DNA of 13,103 nt, from positions 1-13,103 of the forward strand of contig CANGUI010000026.1 in NCBI GenBank assembly GCA_947457025.1, written 5' to 3'. This DNA comes from Flammeovirgaceae bacterium (lineage in GTDB: Bacteria; Bacteroidota; Bacteroidia; Cytophagales; Cyclobacteriaceae). The notes beneath the pieces were generated by a model. It did no database searches. It had not been told where the DNA came from and worked only from the letters and a program-made list of their open reading frames with translations. Shown in pieces: positions 1 through 7,022 of this stretch (its first letter is position 1; every line of letters begins with the position of its first letter). Position numbers and translations under genes: made by a program.

Positions 1-275
1 AACTCCATACCGATCCCCATAGCGCGTGACCTGGGATCCGCAAAGTAACGTTCGCGGTGGGCGGCATGCTCCGACATCCGGTCGGCTGGCAACAGGATAT
101 CTACCGGCTTACCGATAAGCTCCTCAGCCGTATACCCGAATACCTTTTCTGCATATCCATTAAAAAATCGGATAGCTCCTTTATCATTGATCACCAGAAT
201 ACCGATTGCTGCGCGTTCAAAGAGAGCGCGAAACCCGTTCCGGGCATCGTCAGATAATGATCCTGCTTCATCCAC
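1..275 (-). CDS. PAS-domain sensor protein, N-terminal fragment (3' part outside window)
   Basis: Reading the minus strand from a GTG at 275 gives 91 residues that run off the left edge. They form most of one PAS domain: a first beta strand (GILVIND, residues 25-31), a turn leading to FFNGYAEKVFGY (37-48), then EELIGKPVDILLPADR (51-66) and a helix ending in GIGME (87-91). This is the standard PAS order. His70 sits where FixL carries its haem-ligating histidine in an ungapped comparison from memory, but many non-haem PAS domains also have a histidine there. An in-frame stop lies at 339-341. No in-frame ATG lies between that stop and the PAS core, so the GTG start is the best guess and an upstream non-standard start is possible. 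The missing C-terminus would decide between histidine kinase, diguanylate cyclase and others. It may be a signal receptor for the neighbouring stress genes, but no operator was found upstream of it. The PAS call is firm; the start is weak. Confidence 0.75.
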   Translation of the reverse strand, partial: MDEAGSLSDDARNGFRALFERAAIGILVINDKGAIRFFNGYAEKVFGYTAEELIGKPVDILLPADRMSEHAAHRERYFADPRSRAMGIGME

Positions 276-784
276 TACGTAATCAGAATTTTCCGAATAG
301 AGCGAAAAGATAACAAAAATTTCTGAGGATGCGATTCGTTATGAGATGCCCGGCGAAAGAAAAAGTTGCCCATGGGAAAGGTGTTGGATGCCGCTAATCT
401 TACCAGAGTTAGGCCATGTAACGTCTCGAACGCGAAAGAAAATACGCGAAAAAAGCATGGTGAATGAGTTAGAGAGGAGACACGAAAAAAGTTACGATTG
501 CACATTGGAAGGACGTTGGCACCTGGCAGTCGAAAACGGAGTAAGGTTGCGTCTCGTTTCAGGTGTAAAAATGCAAAAATGAGTAATCAGGATCATGAAG
601 AAAAAACCGGTAAACAAAACCCGCATACAAAGATGCTAATCCAATTTACTCGCGCCAGCAGCAATACGACTTCTTCGATAGTGGTATTTGCTCGCTATGA
701 TCGGATGGCCGTGATCTTTACCAGAAGCGCCCAAGTAAACCATTACGTTTTACTACACGCATGCGCAATACATATATCTCCTCG
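276..784. other. 509 bp without a supported gene
   Basis: This stretch lies between the start of the PAS gene and the end of the first phosphoribosyltransferase gene, both on the minus strand. Open frames up to 116 codons exist, but they lack recognisable domains, overlap one another and have unlikely composition. I found no TGA-N6-TCA operator and no clear -7 element in the right place for the PAS gene, and no strong terminator hairpin after the phosphoribosyltransferase gene. It may be long untranslated sequence or decayed coding DNA; nothing decides this. Confidence 0.5.
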
Positions 785-1423
785 TTACGAGCCGGTTTCC
801 ACAAAACGCCTGATTTCCTGGCGGCTGGGTCGGGTGGTATCAGAATAATACTTTTTTGACGTTCCGATCTCGTGTTCCATACGAATAAAGTGCAACTCGT
901 CCACCTCGGCAATAAGAACCCGCGCTGCCTCCGCTTCCACAATCGGAATCGCCACCACGACTTTACCCGGCTTTTGCTTTCGGATTTCGTGTATACACGC
1001 GGCCAACACTTCGCTGGAGTGAAGCATGTCATCTACCACGATGACCGTTCGGTGAGCGAGAGAGATGGGTGGTTTCTTTTCGTGATAATACCGATTATCG
1101 TTGGCATTTCTCGCTTTTAGTATCGCGATTTGGTGGGCCACCAAATCCTGAGGAATACCACCGGTATCTGCTGGCATCACAACTTCCGTCAGACAAACAG
1201 AGCCGAGGTTCAGCGCATTGTTTCCCGGATGGTTGACTCGCTGCGCAGGTATCACATCCAATGGCAATGCCAACTGCCGGGCAATGGCAACTGCTACCGG
1301 AAGCCCACTCTGCGGAATTCCGATCACGACGGCATCCGTACCGGTATACCGAGCTAACTTTCTGGCGAGAATCACTCCAGATTCCTCACGCGAGATCATA
1401 GATACCTGTTCCCGAAGTTCCAT
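785..1423 (-). CDS. Phosphoribosyltransferase-fold protein with altered PRPP loop
   Basis: The 212-residue protein has the type I phosphoribosyltransferase layout found in many stress islands. The N-terminal strand-loop VIGIPQSGLPVA (33-44) matches the usual IPRGGVPVA segment. The hydrophobic strand and acidic pair TVIVVDD (126-132) begins the PRPP-binding motif. The loop that normally reads GLATGAT is here MLHSSEV (133-139), so the residues that hold the PRPP phosphate are largely replaced. That suggests loss of normal transferase activity, a different ligand or a regulatory role. The ATG at 1423 has AGGA close upstream. A Crp/Fnr-type dyad and a -7-like element lie just upstream, predicting a leader of about 14 nt. 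Length is close to that of the second copy (8351-8986), with clear divergence, so this is an old duplication or separate acquisition. The fold is well supported; the substrate is unknown. Confidence 0.85.
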   Translation of the reverse strand: MELREQVSMISREESGVILARKLARYTGTDAVVIGIPQSGLPVAVAIARQLALPLDVIPAQRVNHPGNNALNLGSVCLTEVVMPADTGGIPQDLVAHQIAILKARNANDNRYYHEKKPPISLAHRTVIVVDDMLHSSEVLAACIHEIRKQKPGKVVVAIPIVEAEAARVLIAEVDELHFIRMEHEIGTSKKYYSDTTRPSRQEIRRFVETGS

Positions 1424-1441
1424 ATTCCTGATTTATTTCCC

Positions 1442-1485
1442 CGAAACTACGTGATTACGGAACTGAGGTAAATGACTTCTGTCAT
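1442..1485 (-). promoter_or_regulatory. Crp/Fnr-type operator plus -7 element for the first phosphoribosyltransferase gene
   Basis: The dyad ATGACagaaGTCAT (minus-strand sense, 1485-1472) is a perfect inverted repeat with a 4-nt spacer. TAGTTTCG (1449-1442) matches the Bacteroidota -7 consensus TAnnTTTG at all but one fixed base. Centre-to-T distance is 29.5 bp, the class II activator spacing. If the first T is -12, transcription starts near 1437, about 14 nt before the ATG. Confidence 0.7.
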
Positions 1486-1855
1486 CAAGTAAAATGTAAA
1501 TAAGTCAGCGGGCGCATTGGCTTGACCATGCAGGTATGCTTTTCTCCGCTTAAGCAGAGCTTTTACTCCAGAATAGTGGCTGCGCCCTATACCCGAACCT
1601 GTTGCCACTCATTCTTATTTTTTGGAAAATGGTACTTTGTAACGCAACCCGGCCAATTTCAAACTCTAAAAAAAGCGATATGCCAAAAATCAGAAAGAAT
1701 TTCAGTTTACAGATTTCACGGTGCTAGCGAAAAACTCAAACAATCAACAAATCGCATGGATCGCTGGCTTTGTCTGCGGTCTCTCCCGGCTATGGAAGTG
1801 TGTCTCCTGACATGACAGCTACACCGGAGTCGTAGGCGCAAGCACGAGATTAAAT
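1486..1855. other. 370 bp between the reductase gene and the phosphoribosyltransferase promoter
   Basis: The stretch follows the stop of the minus-strand ribonucleotide reductase gene. The only sizeable open frame (plus strand, 1522-1815, 97 codons) shows no domain, signal peptide or plausible start context, so I do not call it a gene. I saw no convincing terminator. The presence of an independent operator for the next gene implies that the phosphoribosyltransferase gene is its own transcription unit. Confidence 0.45.
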
Positions 1856-3655
1856 TTACCTGCTGCACACGCTGCACCCCCTCAGGCCGGAGCTAAAACC
1901 CTGATAGAGTACTTGTTCAGATCTGGAATTATACCGATACACGGTGATGCCCTTGAGTCGGGATTTCCAGGCCCTCTCGTAGACGTGGCTGATGTCCGCG
2001 CGCGTTGCCGTCTCCGGGAGATTGATCGTCTTTGAAACCGCGTTGTCGGTAAATTTTTGAAAAGCCAGTTGGTGCTCCAGATGCCAGTTTGGAGCAATCT
2101 CCAGCGCTGTTTTGAAAATGTCGGACACGCCGGGTGGCAGATCCGGCACGTTCTGAAGTGTGCCGGTCTCCCGGATCGAAGCCATGACATCCGCTTTGTC
2201 GAGATGATGTGCCGAAAGGAAATGGATCAGTACCGGATTGATTTCCTGCCAGGTTTCATTTTCGAGCACATGCCAGCGGCGGGACGCGAGGGCAAAAAAT
2301 GGCTCGATCGAAGACGATGTGTTGGCGATAACGGAAATACTGCCGGTAGGCGCAATACTATTGCATGCCGCATGACGAAGGGGCAAACCCGGATAATAAA
2401 TGCTGCTCGGCCAGTTTTTGAATGCGCCCCGCTCGTCTGCCAGTTGGCGGGAGGCATTACGGCTTTGATACGATATGTAGTGCATCAACTGTCCACCCAG
2501 TTGAACTGCATGTTCGGAGTCGTAGGGAATCTCCAGCAAACTGAGTGCCTCAGTCCAGCCCATCACGCCCAACCCGATTTTCCGGTTTCCCCGCGCAACT
2601 GCTTCGATATCGGATGACAGGTACCTGTTGACCTCGATTACATCATCCAAAAAACGAATCACCGCGGCCACTGTCTTACCAAGATCTTCCCATTGAAAAG
2701 AATGATTTTCGGGTGACACAAACCGGATAAGGTTGATGGAAGCCAGGTTGCATGATTCGAATGGGAGCAAGGGCACCTCGCCACACGGATTGGTTGCATC
2801 GATTAAACCCGAGGCCGGTGTGGGGTTGACTTGGTTGATAGCATCCAGAAAAATTAGTCCTGGATCACCACCCTGCCAGGCACTGTCGGTAATCGCATTC
2901 CAAAGATCGCGTGCATTGACGGTTTGCGCCACCGTGCCGCTACCAGGATGAACAAGATTCCACACACCATTTCGTGCGACGGCATCCATAAATGCATCCC
3001 GTATCCCCACCGACAGGTTAAAATTCCGAAGCTGATGTTGTTCAGATTTACTCCGGACAAACTCGAGAATATCGGGATGGTCAACATTCAGAATGCCCAT
3101 GTTTGCCCCTCTTCGCTTTCCCCCCTGGCGGATATGATCCGTAACCGTATCAAAGATTTTCAGAAACGATACCGGGCCAGAAGAAAGGCCGGAGGTGGAT
3201 TGCAGCGGAGCTCCCTTCTCACGAAGTTTAGAAAAGTTAAAACCCGTACCTCCCCCACTCTGCTGAATCAGGGCCGAGAGTTTCAAAGTCGACAAGATAC
3301 TCTCCAGTGAATCCTCAATCGGCAACACAAAACATGCACTCAACTGATGTGCCGCCGTACCGGCATTCATGAGCGTCGGAGAATTTGGCAGAAATTTGAG
3401 TTCACACAACAACTTGAAAAAGCGTTCCTCCCAAAGCGCTGCAACCTGTGGCGTCGCCCACGCGAGTTCAGCCTGCGCAACGGCACGGGCCACCCGCCGG
3501 AACAGTTCACCGGGCGACTCATGAGTTCCATCCCCGCGTAACCGCACGTACCTGCTCTCCAGCAAATGACGGGCAGTTGGCGAAAGTCCGCTATCGCTGG
3601 CAGTGGCAAGATATTCACGCTGCCAATTCGTTTTCGTAACAGATGTTGCGCGCAT
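1856..3655 (-). CDS. nrdJ: Adenosylcobalamin-dependent (class II) ribonucleotide reductase
   Basis: This 599-residue enzyme reduces ribonucleotides to deoxyribonucleotides using vitamin B12 coenzyme, without needing oxygen for radical formation. Catalytic features are visible in order: LPNSPTLMNAG (89-99), the first redox cysteine in SACF (Cys108), QSGGGTGFNFS (132-142), the Asn-Pro-Cys-Gly-Glu triad (Asn289, Cys291, Glu293), the second redox cysteine in ESCNLASINL (Cys302), APTGSISVIANTSSSIEPFF (435-454) and a C-terminal CxxC tail (Cys594, Cys597) for re-reduction. It is shorter than many NrdJ proteins and starts without an ATP-cone domain, as in the compact NrdJ/NrdZ group. The ATG at 3655 lacks a clear ribosome site. 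It lies 67 bp after hsp20 on the same strand with no operator of its own, so read-through from the hsp20 promoter is likely. In M. tuberculosis the related nrdZ belongs to the DosR hypoxia regulon. Confidence 0.95.
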   Translation of the reverse strand: MRATSVTKTNWQREYLATASDSGLSPTARHLLESRYVRLRGDGTHESPGELFRRVARAVAQAELAWATPQVAALWEERFFKLLCELKFLPNSPTLMNAGTAAHQLSACFVLPIEDSLESILSTLKLSALIQQSGGGTGFNFSKLREKGAPLQSTSGLSSGPVSFLKIFDTVTDHIRQGGKRRGANMGILNVDHPDILEFVRSKSEQHQLRNFNLSVGIRDAFMDAVARNGVWNLVHPGSGTVAQTVNARDLWNAITDSAWQGGDPGLIFLDAINQVNPTPASGLIDATNPCGEVPLLPFESCNLASINLIRFVSPENHSFQWEDLGKTVAAVIRFLDDVIEVNRYLSSDIEAVARGNRKIGLGVMGWTEALSLLEIPYDSEHAVQLGGQLMHYISYQSRNASRQLADERGAFKNWPSSIYYPGLPLRHAACNSIAPTGSISVIANTSSSIEPFFALASRRWHVLENETWQEINPVLIHFLSAHHLDKADVMASIRETGTLQNVPDLPPGVSDIFKTALEIAPNWHLEHQLAFQKFTDNAVSKTINLPETATRADISHVYERAWKSRLKGITVYRYNSRSEQVLYQGFSSGLRGCSVCSR

Positions 3656-3722
3656 ACCGGTCTCTCAAACAAAACGGAAAAAAGGCTTCAACCTTACGGG
3701 ACTGAAACCTCCAATCGAAAAC

Positions 3723-4181
3723 CTACTTCACTGTTATTTCCTTTTTTGCCTTGGTTACCGTTACCTCCTTTTTTGGAAGGGTTAACGTGAGGATTCCATC
3801 TTCATACCGAGCCTGGATGTTATCGGGCTGGGCATTTTCCGGCACCAAAAAAGAGCGACTAAAAGAATGAAAGGAATACTCCTTGCGGGTATATCCATCC
3901 TTCTCCTCTTTGGTCTCCTCTTTCTCTAGACGTACCGTAAGCACATCATCGCCAGTCTCAACCTTGAAATCTTTCTTCGTCAAGCCAGGGGCGGCTAAAT
4001 CTATGCGGTAGTCCGCATCTGTCTCCCGAATGTTTACAGATGGAAGGTTGACACCCAGCCGGGACGGAAGCGTGGCAACATCTGCATCAAACAGGCCGGG
4101 CCTTGAAAATGGTCTGACACCAAAAAAATCGGATAGTAGCGCCGGGAACAAAGTCCCGCTTGTTCTGACAATTGTTTTCAT
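3723..4181 (-). CDS. Hsp20/alpha-crystallin small heat-shock protein
   Basis: The 152-residue protein is a cytoplasmic ATP-independent holdase chaperone. A short N-terminal arm (about 1-45) precedes the alpha-crystallin domain, which begins at PSVNIRETDADYRIDLAAPG (47-66) and carries the hallmark DGILTLTLPKK near 127-137. The tail KEITVK contains an I-x-V oligomerisation motif. Acidic and lysine-rich KEETKEEKDGYTRKEY marks the dimerisation loop. The length is typical of bacterial class A small heat-shock proteins. The ATG at 4181 lies about 18 nt after the predicted transcription start. It is probably the first gene of a unit with nrdJ. The pairing with a class II reductase and a phosphoribosyltransferase parallels hspX in the DosR regulon. 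Confidence 0.95.
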   Translation of the reverse strand: MKTIVRTSGTLFPALLSDFFGVRPFSRPGLFDADVATLPSRLGVNLPSVNIRETDADYRIDLAAPGLTKKDFKVETGDDVLTVRLEKEETKEEKDGYTRKEYSFHSFSRSFLVPENAQPDNIQARYEDGILTLTLPKKEVTVTKAKKEITVK

Positions 4182-4203
4182 ACCATTTTGATTTTTGTAT
4201 TGG

Positions 4204-4247
4204 CAAACCTAAGATGCTACGCCCCGGCCTGTAATGAGAAACGTCAT
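4204..4247 (-). promoter_or_regulatory. Crp/Fnr-type operator plus -7 element for hsp20 (and probably nrdJ)
   Basis: In minus-strand sense the dyad is ATGACgtttCTCAT (4247-4234), one base short of perfect symmetry. TAGGTTTG (4211-4204) matches the Bacteroidota -7 consensus at every fixed base. The spacing from dyad centre to the first T is 29.5 bp. The predicted start is near 4199, leaving an 18-nt leader. Confidence 0.72.
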
Positions 4248-4454
4248 ATTCGCAGCGGATTCTTGTCACGCCCTGACTGGAAAAAGTAAGGATTTGCTTA
4301 CTGCGCCATAATCGTTTAGCTGCTGGTGGGTGATGATGGGAATCGAAGCTAAAAGCCGTCATAGCCCTACTTTGCCCGTTGTAATAATCGTGGTAAACCG
4401 AAGACACTTTGCCAACCGGTGATCTCTTTGCCAGGTAGCTCATCTAGCGGCAAA

Positions 4455-4498
4455 ATGATTTTGATCATTGACCCCCGCTGGCCAGCCCGCTATTTTTG
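4455..4498 (+). promoter_or_regulatory. Crp/Fnr-type operator plus -7 element for the L,D-transpeptidase gene
   Basis: ATGATtttgATCAT (4455-4468) is a perfect dyad, and TATTTTTG (4491-4498) is a perfect -7 element 29.5 bp from its centre. This is the clearest example of the shared promoter in the window. The predicted start is near 4503, 19 nt before the ATG at 4522. It therefore argues against any coding start upstream of 4503. Confidence 0.75.
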
Positions 4499-4521
4499 AT
4501 TGTCAATTGGGCCAAAAATGT

Positions 4522-5490
4522 ATGGTAACCTTAGGGAAACAACAATTGGGTTGGCACTTGTGCCACAGTTGGTGGTTGCTACTGATTCTCTGGGGCAGTG
4601 TTTGTTCTCCTAAACATGAGCCCATTGTCTTCCCTCCTCCCTCCATTACGGATAGCCAGCAGGCGTCAAAGCAAAAAACCATCGAACCTGTCCGGGTTGA
4701 GGTGCCGCGTGCGATTACGATAAACACCTATTTTGATTTTATGGACAGTCTGGTACTTCGCCATGCGATAGACACCGCCTACGGCCTCGGTGAATATTTG
4801 CTGGTGCATGCTAATCCCTGGATTTTAGACTCGCTCAGAGCCACCGACTACTACACATTAAAAAACAAAGGCATCTACCAACCGGATCAACGCACCAGTG
4901 TGATACTTCAGAAAGGGGCTCACCTCATCATTCCCGACACTAGTGTCCGTCGCCAGATCCGAGAAAGACTCCGGACTACAACCGTAGATGTTAACATCCC
5001 GGAGTTTACCCTACGCCTCATTCAGCTCGGCGATACCATCCTGAGCTGCCGCGTCCGCGTCGGACGCTTTGCTGTAGAGTTCTTGCCGGTCGTTGGACAT
5101 GATGTGAATCTGCAGACCCCTATTGGCAGGGGTGAAATCGTGCGCATAGAGCGTAATCCCCTGTTCATTGATCCTGACAACGGCATACCAACACGGCGCA
5201 CAAGACGCGATGATGGAAGGTATACCGCCATGCCGCGTATTCCATGCCTCGAACCGGCCATCAATGGTATCCGGCACGGCTCCTTGATCCACGCCACGAC
5301 AAATATCCAGACACTTGGTAAGGCATATTCCCACGGCTGTATTGGCACCTCCGAGCCCGATGCCTGGATGATTTATTACAATGCACCACTCGGCACACGG
5401 GTATTGTTTCGATACGATCTCAAAATCCGCGATCAAACCGGGAAGATGGTTGCTCTCCGCGATATCTATAAAAAAAGAAGACGGGAATAA
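4522..5490 (+). CDS. L,D-transpeptidase (YkuD fold), exported
   Basis: The 322-residue enzyme is predicted to form 3-3 peptidoglycan cross-links or anchor proteins to the wall in the periplasm. A hydrophobic segment WWLLLILWGSVCS (17-29) follows a short basic start and acts as signal peptide or membrane anchor; the cysteine might be lipidated but the lipobox is poor. The YkuD domain occupies about residues 155-310. It has HGSLIHATT (His252, His257) and the catalytic SHGCIG motif (His271, Cys273). The residue after CI is Gly where Arg is usual. The frame is open back to a TTG at 4468, but the predicted promoter overlaps that stretch, so the ATG at 4522 is chosen. A short inverted repeat, TGGCACttGTGCCA (4552-4565), lies inside the early coding region. 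The gene is divergent from hsp20 and under the same type of operator. Confidence 0.9.
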   Translation: MVTLGKQQLGWHLCHSWWLLLILWGSVCSPKHEPIVFPPPSITDSQQASKQKTIEPVRVEVPRAITINTYFDFMDSLVLRHAIDTAYGLGEYLLVHANPWILDSLRATDYYTLKNKGIYQPDQRTSVILQKGAHLIIPDTSVRRQIRERLRTTTVDVNIPEFTLRLIQLGDTILSCRVRVGRFAVEFLPVVGHDVNLQTPIGRGEIVRIERNPLFIDPDNGIPTRRTRRDDGRYTAMPRIPCLEPAINGIRHGSLIHATTNIQTLGKAYSHGCIGTSEPDAWMIYYNAPLGTRVLFRYDLKIRDQTGKMVALRDIYKKRRRE

Positions 5491-5511
5491 CATCCGCCGT
5501 TACTGCCATAC

Positions 5512-5529
5512 ACCGGGAAAAATCCCGGT
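5512..5529 (+). terminator. Possible terminator or mRNA-end hairpin after the L,D-transpeptidase gene
   Basis: ACCGGGAaaaaTCCCGGT is a perfect 7-bp stem with a 4-nt loop, 22 nt past the stop codon. It lacks a T tract, so it may stabilise the transcript end or give weak termination, not classical intrinsic termination. Confidence 0.45.
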
Positions 5530-5619
5530 TGCGAGGCTCTGCCCAGGTGTAATTCCGCTAAGTAGCCTGAAGGGTATTGTCGCTAACGCCCGACTCTCCT
5601 CGAAGGCTACAGCCTGATG

Positions 5620-5643
5620 ATTTCAATCTCGACAAGTTGAAAT
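5620..5643. repeat. Inverted repeat upstream of the bactofilin-like gene
   Basis: ATTTCAA (5620-5626) and TTGAAAT (5637-5643) form a perfect 7-bp inverted repeat with a 10-nt spacer. It abuts and slightly overlaps the degenerate operator at 5639-5652. It could bind a second regulator or be chance in AT-rich DNA. Confidence 0.35.
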
Positions 5644-5682
5644 GAAAATCATGTGCCGGCAGGTACTTCTGAGATACTTTTG
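5639..5682 (+). promoter_or_regulatory. Half-degenerate Crp/Fnr-type operator plus -7 element for the bactofilin-like gene
   Basis: TACTTTTG (5675-5682) is a perfect -7 element. At exactly the spacing seen for its neighbours lies GAAATgaaaATCAT (5639-5652): the promoter-proximal half is perfect and the distal half is degenerate. The predicted start is near 5687. Weak regulator binding, or loss of the distal half, is the likely reading. Confidence 0.5.
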
Positions 5683-5744
5683 ACCGTCCGGATGAAGTGC
5701 TCGAAAAAAGCATCTTCCGGCTGACGAATCCAATCCAGGTAACC

Positions 5745-6929
5745 ATGAAACTAGTACTTGCGTTTTTGCTGATCTTGCTCACCCCACTCGGCATATCTAC
5801 CCGATCGGGGGATAACATTGTCATTGACACGCCTCAACCTGACGACGTATATATTGCCGGCGGTACGGTTATCGTTAATGCGCCCATACGGGGAGACTTG
5901 ATCATCGCTGGTGGCGACGTTACCATCAACGACTCAGTGCAACATGATCTGCTAATCGCCGGAGGAAACGTCGTGATCAACGGGTACGTTGGCGATGATC
6001 TTCGATGTGTGGGCGGTAACATACACCTGTCACAAACCATTGCTGACGATGCGATGGTAATGGGTGGCGGGATCGCCGTGACAAAGGCCGCCAACATCCG
6101 GGGGAATCTTATCTCCCTGGGCGGGGAGACTTCGATTGACGGACAAGTGGACGGTATCGTCAATTCGTGGGCAGAAGAAATCACCTTCACGGGCGTAGCC
6201 CTCCAGGCACTGGATTTACGGGCAGATGAAATTGAATTTAATGGGCGTGTTGCAGGAGAAGCAACTTTGGCGGCTCAGCACATTTCCTTTGGCCCCGAGG
6301 CAGCGCTGGAAAAAGGAATCAGATTTTGGAACCCGGAAGGGAAACTGGACATCCCGAATCGCGCGGCAGCAACGCCTGCAGTTTTTGACAACTCCCTCAG
6401 CACCGAATCGCCGCGATGGGATTTTGCGGATTTTTCATTCGGTTTACTGCTCGTTGGCTACTTCATCACGGCATTGTTGATGATCTATATTTTCGAAACC
6501 ACAATCGGATCTACCGTGCAAAGGGCGGCTGGTAACGTACTCAACAAATCCCTTGCATCGCTTGGGCTCGGCATACTGCTTTGCCTGGGCTTACCTATCG
6601 TTACCGTGCTGCTGCTGATCACGATCATCGGCATTCCGATCGCACTCATCTTGTTGTTTGTGACCATTGCACTCCTATTGGCGGGAACATCCCTGACTGC
6701 GCTGATGACCGCTCATTGGATCAACCGGGTGTTTTACAAAACATCGTGGACCACCACCCAGCTGATCCTGACTGCTTTCGGTATTTTCATGCTCTTCAAA
6801 CTGATCACCTTCACACCTGTTGTAGGACCTGCTGTTATGGTTTTGCTGATTTGTATGGCTTACGGTGCTATGCTGATTACTGTGCGCAGAAATATTGAAC
6901 CGGGAACGCCCGCCTGGCGCAAAACATAA
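5745..6929 (+). CDS. Bactofilin-like polymer-forming protein with signal peptide and C-terminal membrane helices
   Basis: The 394-residue protein begins MKLVLAFLLILLTPLG, a clear signal peptide. Residues about 25-200 are short beta repeats of the kind GDLIIAGGDVTIN and HDLLIAGGNVVIN, the right-handed beta-helix pattern of bactofilin and polymer-forming domains. Hydrophobic segments at about 231-250, 272-292, 294-322, 338-356 and 358-380 form the membrane part. The repeats are thus exported and anchored, unlike classical cytoplasmic bactofilins. An in-frame GTG at 5697 would add 16 residues before the signal peptide; the ATG at 5745, preceded by AGG, is preferred. It lies between a wall cross-linking enzyme and a hydrolase on the same strand, which suggests an envelope-scaffold role under stress. 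That role is inference. Confidence 0.8.
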   Translation: MKLVLAFLLILLTPLGISTRSGDNIVIDTPQPDDVYIAGGTVIVNAPIRGDLIIAGGDVTINDSVQHDLLIAGGNVVINGYVGDDLRCVGGNIHLSQTIADDAMVMGGGIAVTKAANIRGNLISLGGETSIDGQVDGIVNSWAEEITFTGVALQALDLRADEIEFNGRVAGEATLAAQHISFGPEAALEKGIRFWNPEGKLDIPNRAAATPAVFDNSLSTESPRWDFADFSFGLLLVGYFITALLMIYIFETTIGSTVQRAAGNVLNKSLASLGLGILLCLGLPIVTVLLLITIIGIPIALILLFVTIALLLAGTSLTALMTAHWINRVFYKTSWTTTQLILTAFGIFMLFKLITFTPVVGPAVMVLLICMAYGAMLITVRRNIEPGTPAWRKT

Positions 6930-6940
6930 AATCACCAACC

Positions 6941-6956
6941 GGCAAAACAAATTGCC
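6941..6956 (+). other. Small stem-loop between the bactofilin-like and hydrolase genes
   Basis: GGCAAaacaaaTTGCC forms a 5-bp stem 12 nt after the stop codon. The stem is short and no T tract follows. The 93-bp gap has no operator, so read-through into the hydrolase gene is likely. Confidence 0.3.
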
Positions 6957-7022
6957 CTGATGTACTTTCCCGATCCTCATCGCCCCCGTGTTAACCGGTA
7001 ACCAAAAAACAAGGCCTCTGGT

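Noticed and set aside
346..848. Two overlapping plus-strand frames of 78 and 116 codons left of the phosphoribosyltransferase gene.
   Set aside because: No domain, no signal peptide, atypical composition. The longer one runs antisense into the end of a confirmed gene.
1522..1815. A 97-codon plus-strand frame between nrdJ and the first phosphoribosyltransferase gene.
   Set aside because: No recognisable features and an unlikely, cysteine- and serine-rich composition. No promoter element precedes it.
4265..4277. GTCAcgcccTGAC, an everted version of the operator half-sites, upstream of hsp20.
   Set aside because: Wrong orientation and spacing for the shared dyad, and no -7 element in register.
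4552..4565. TGGCACttGTGCCA as a sigma-54-like or other regulatory dyad.
   Set aside because: It lies inside the L,D-transpeptidase coding region downstream of a better promoter, and no GC element at -12 spacing follows. It may only form an mRNA hairpin.
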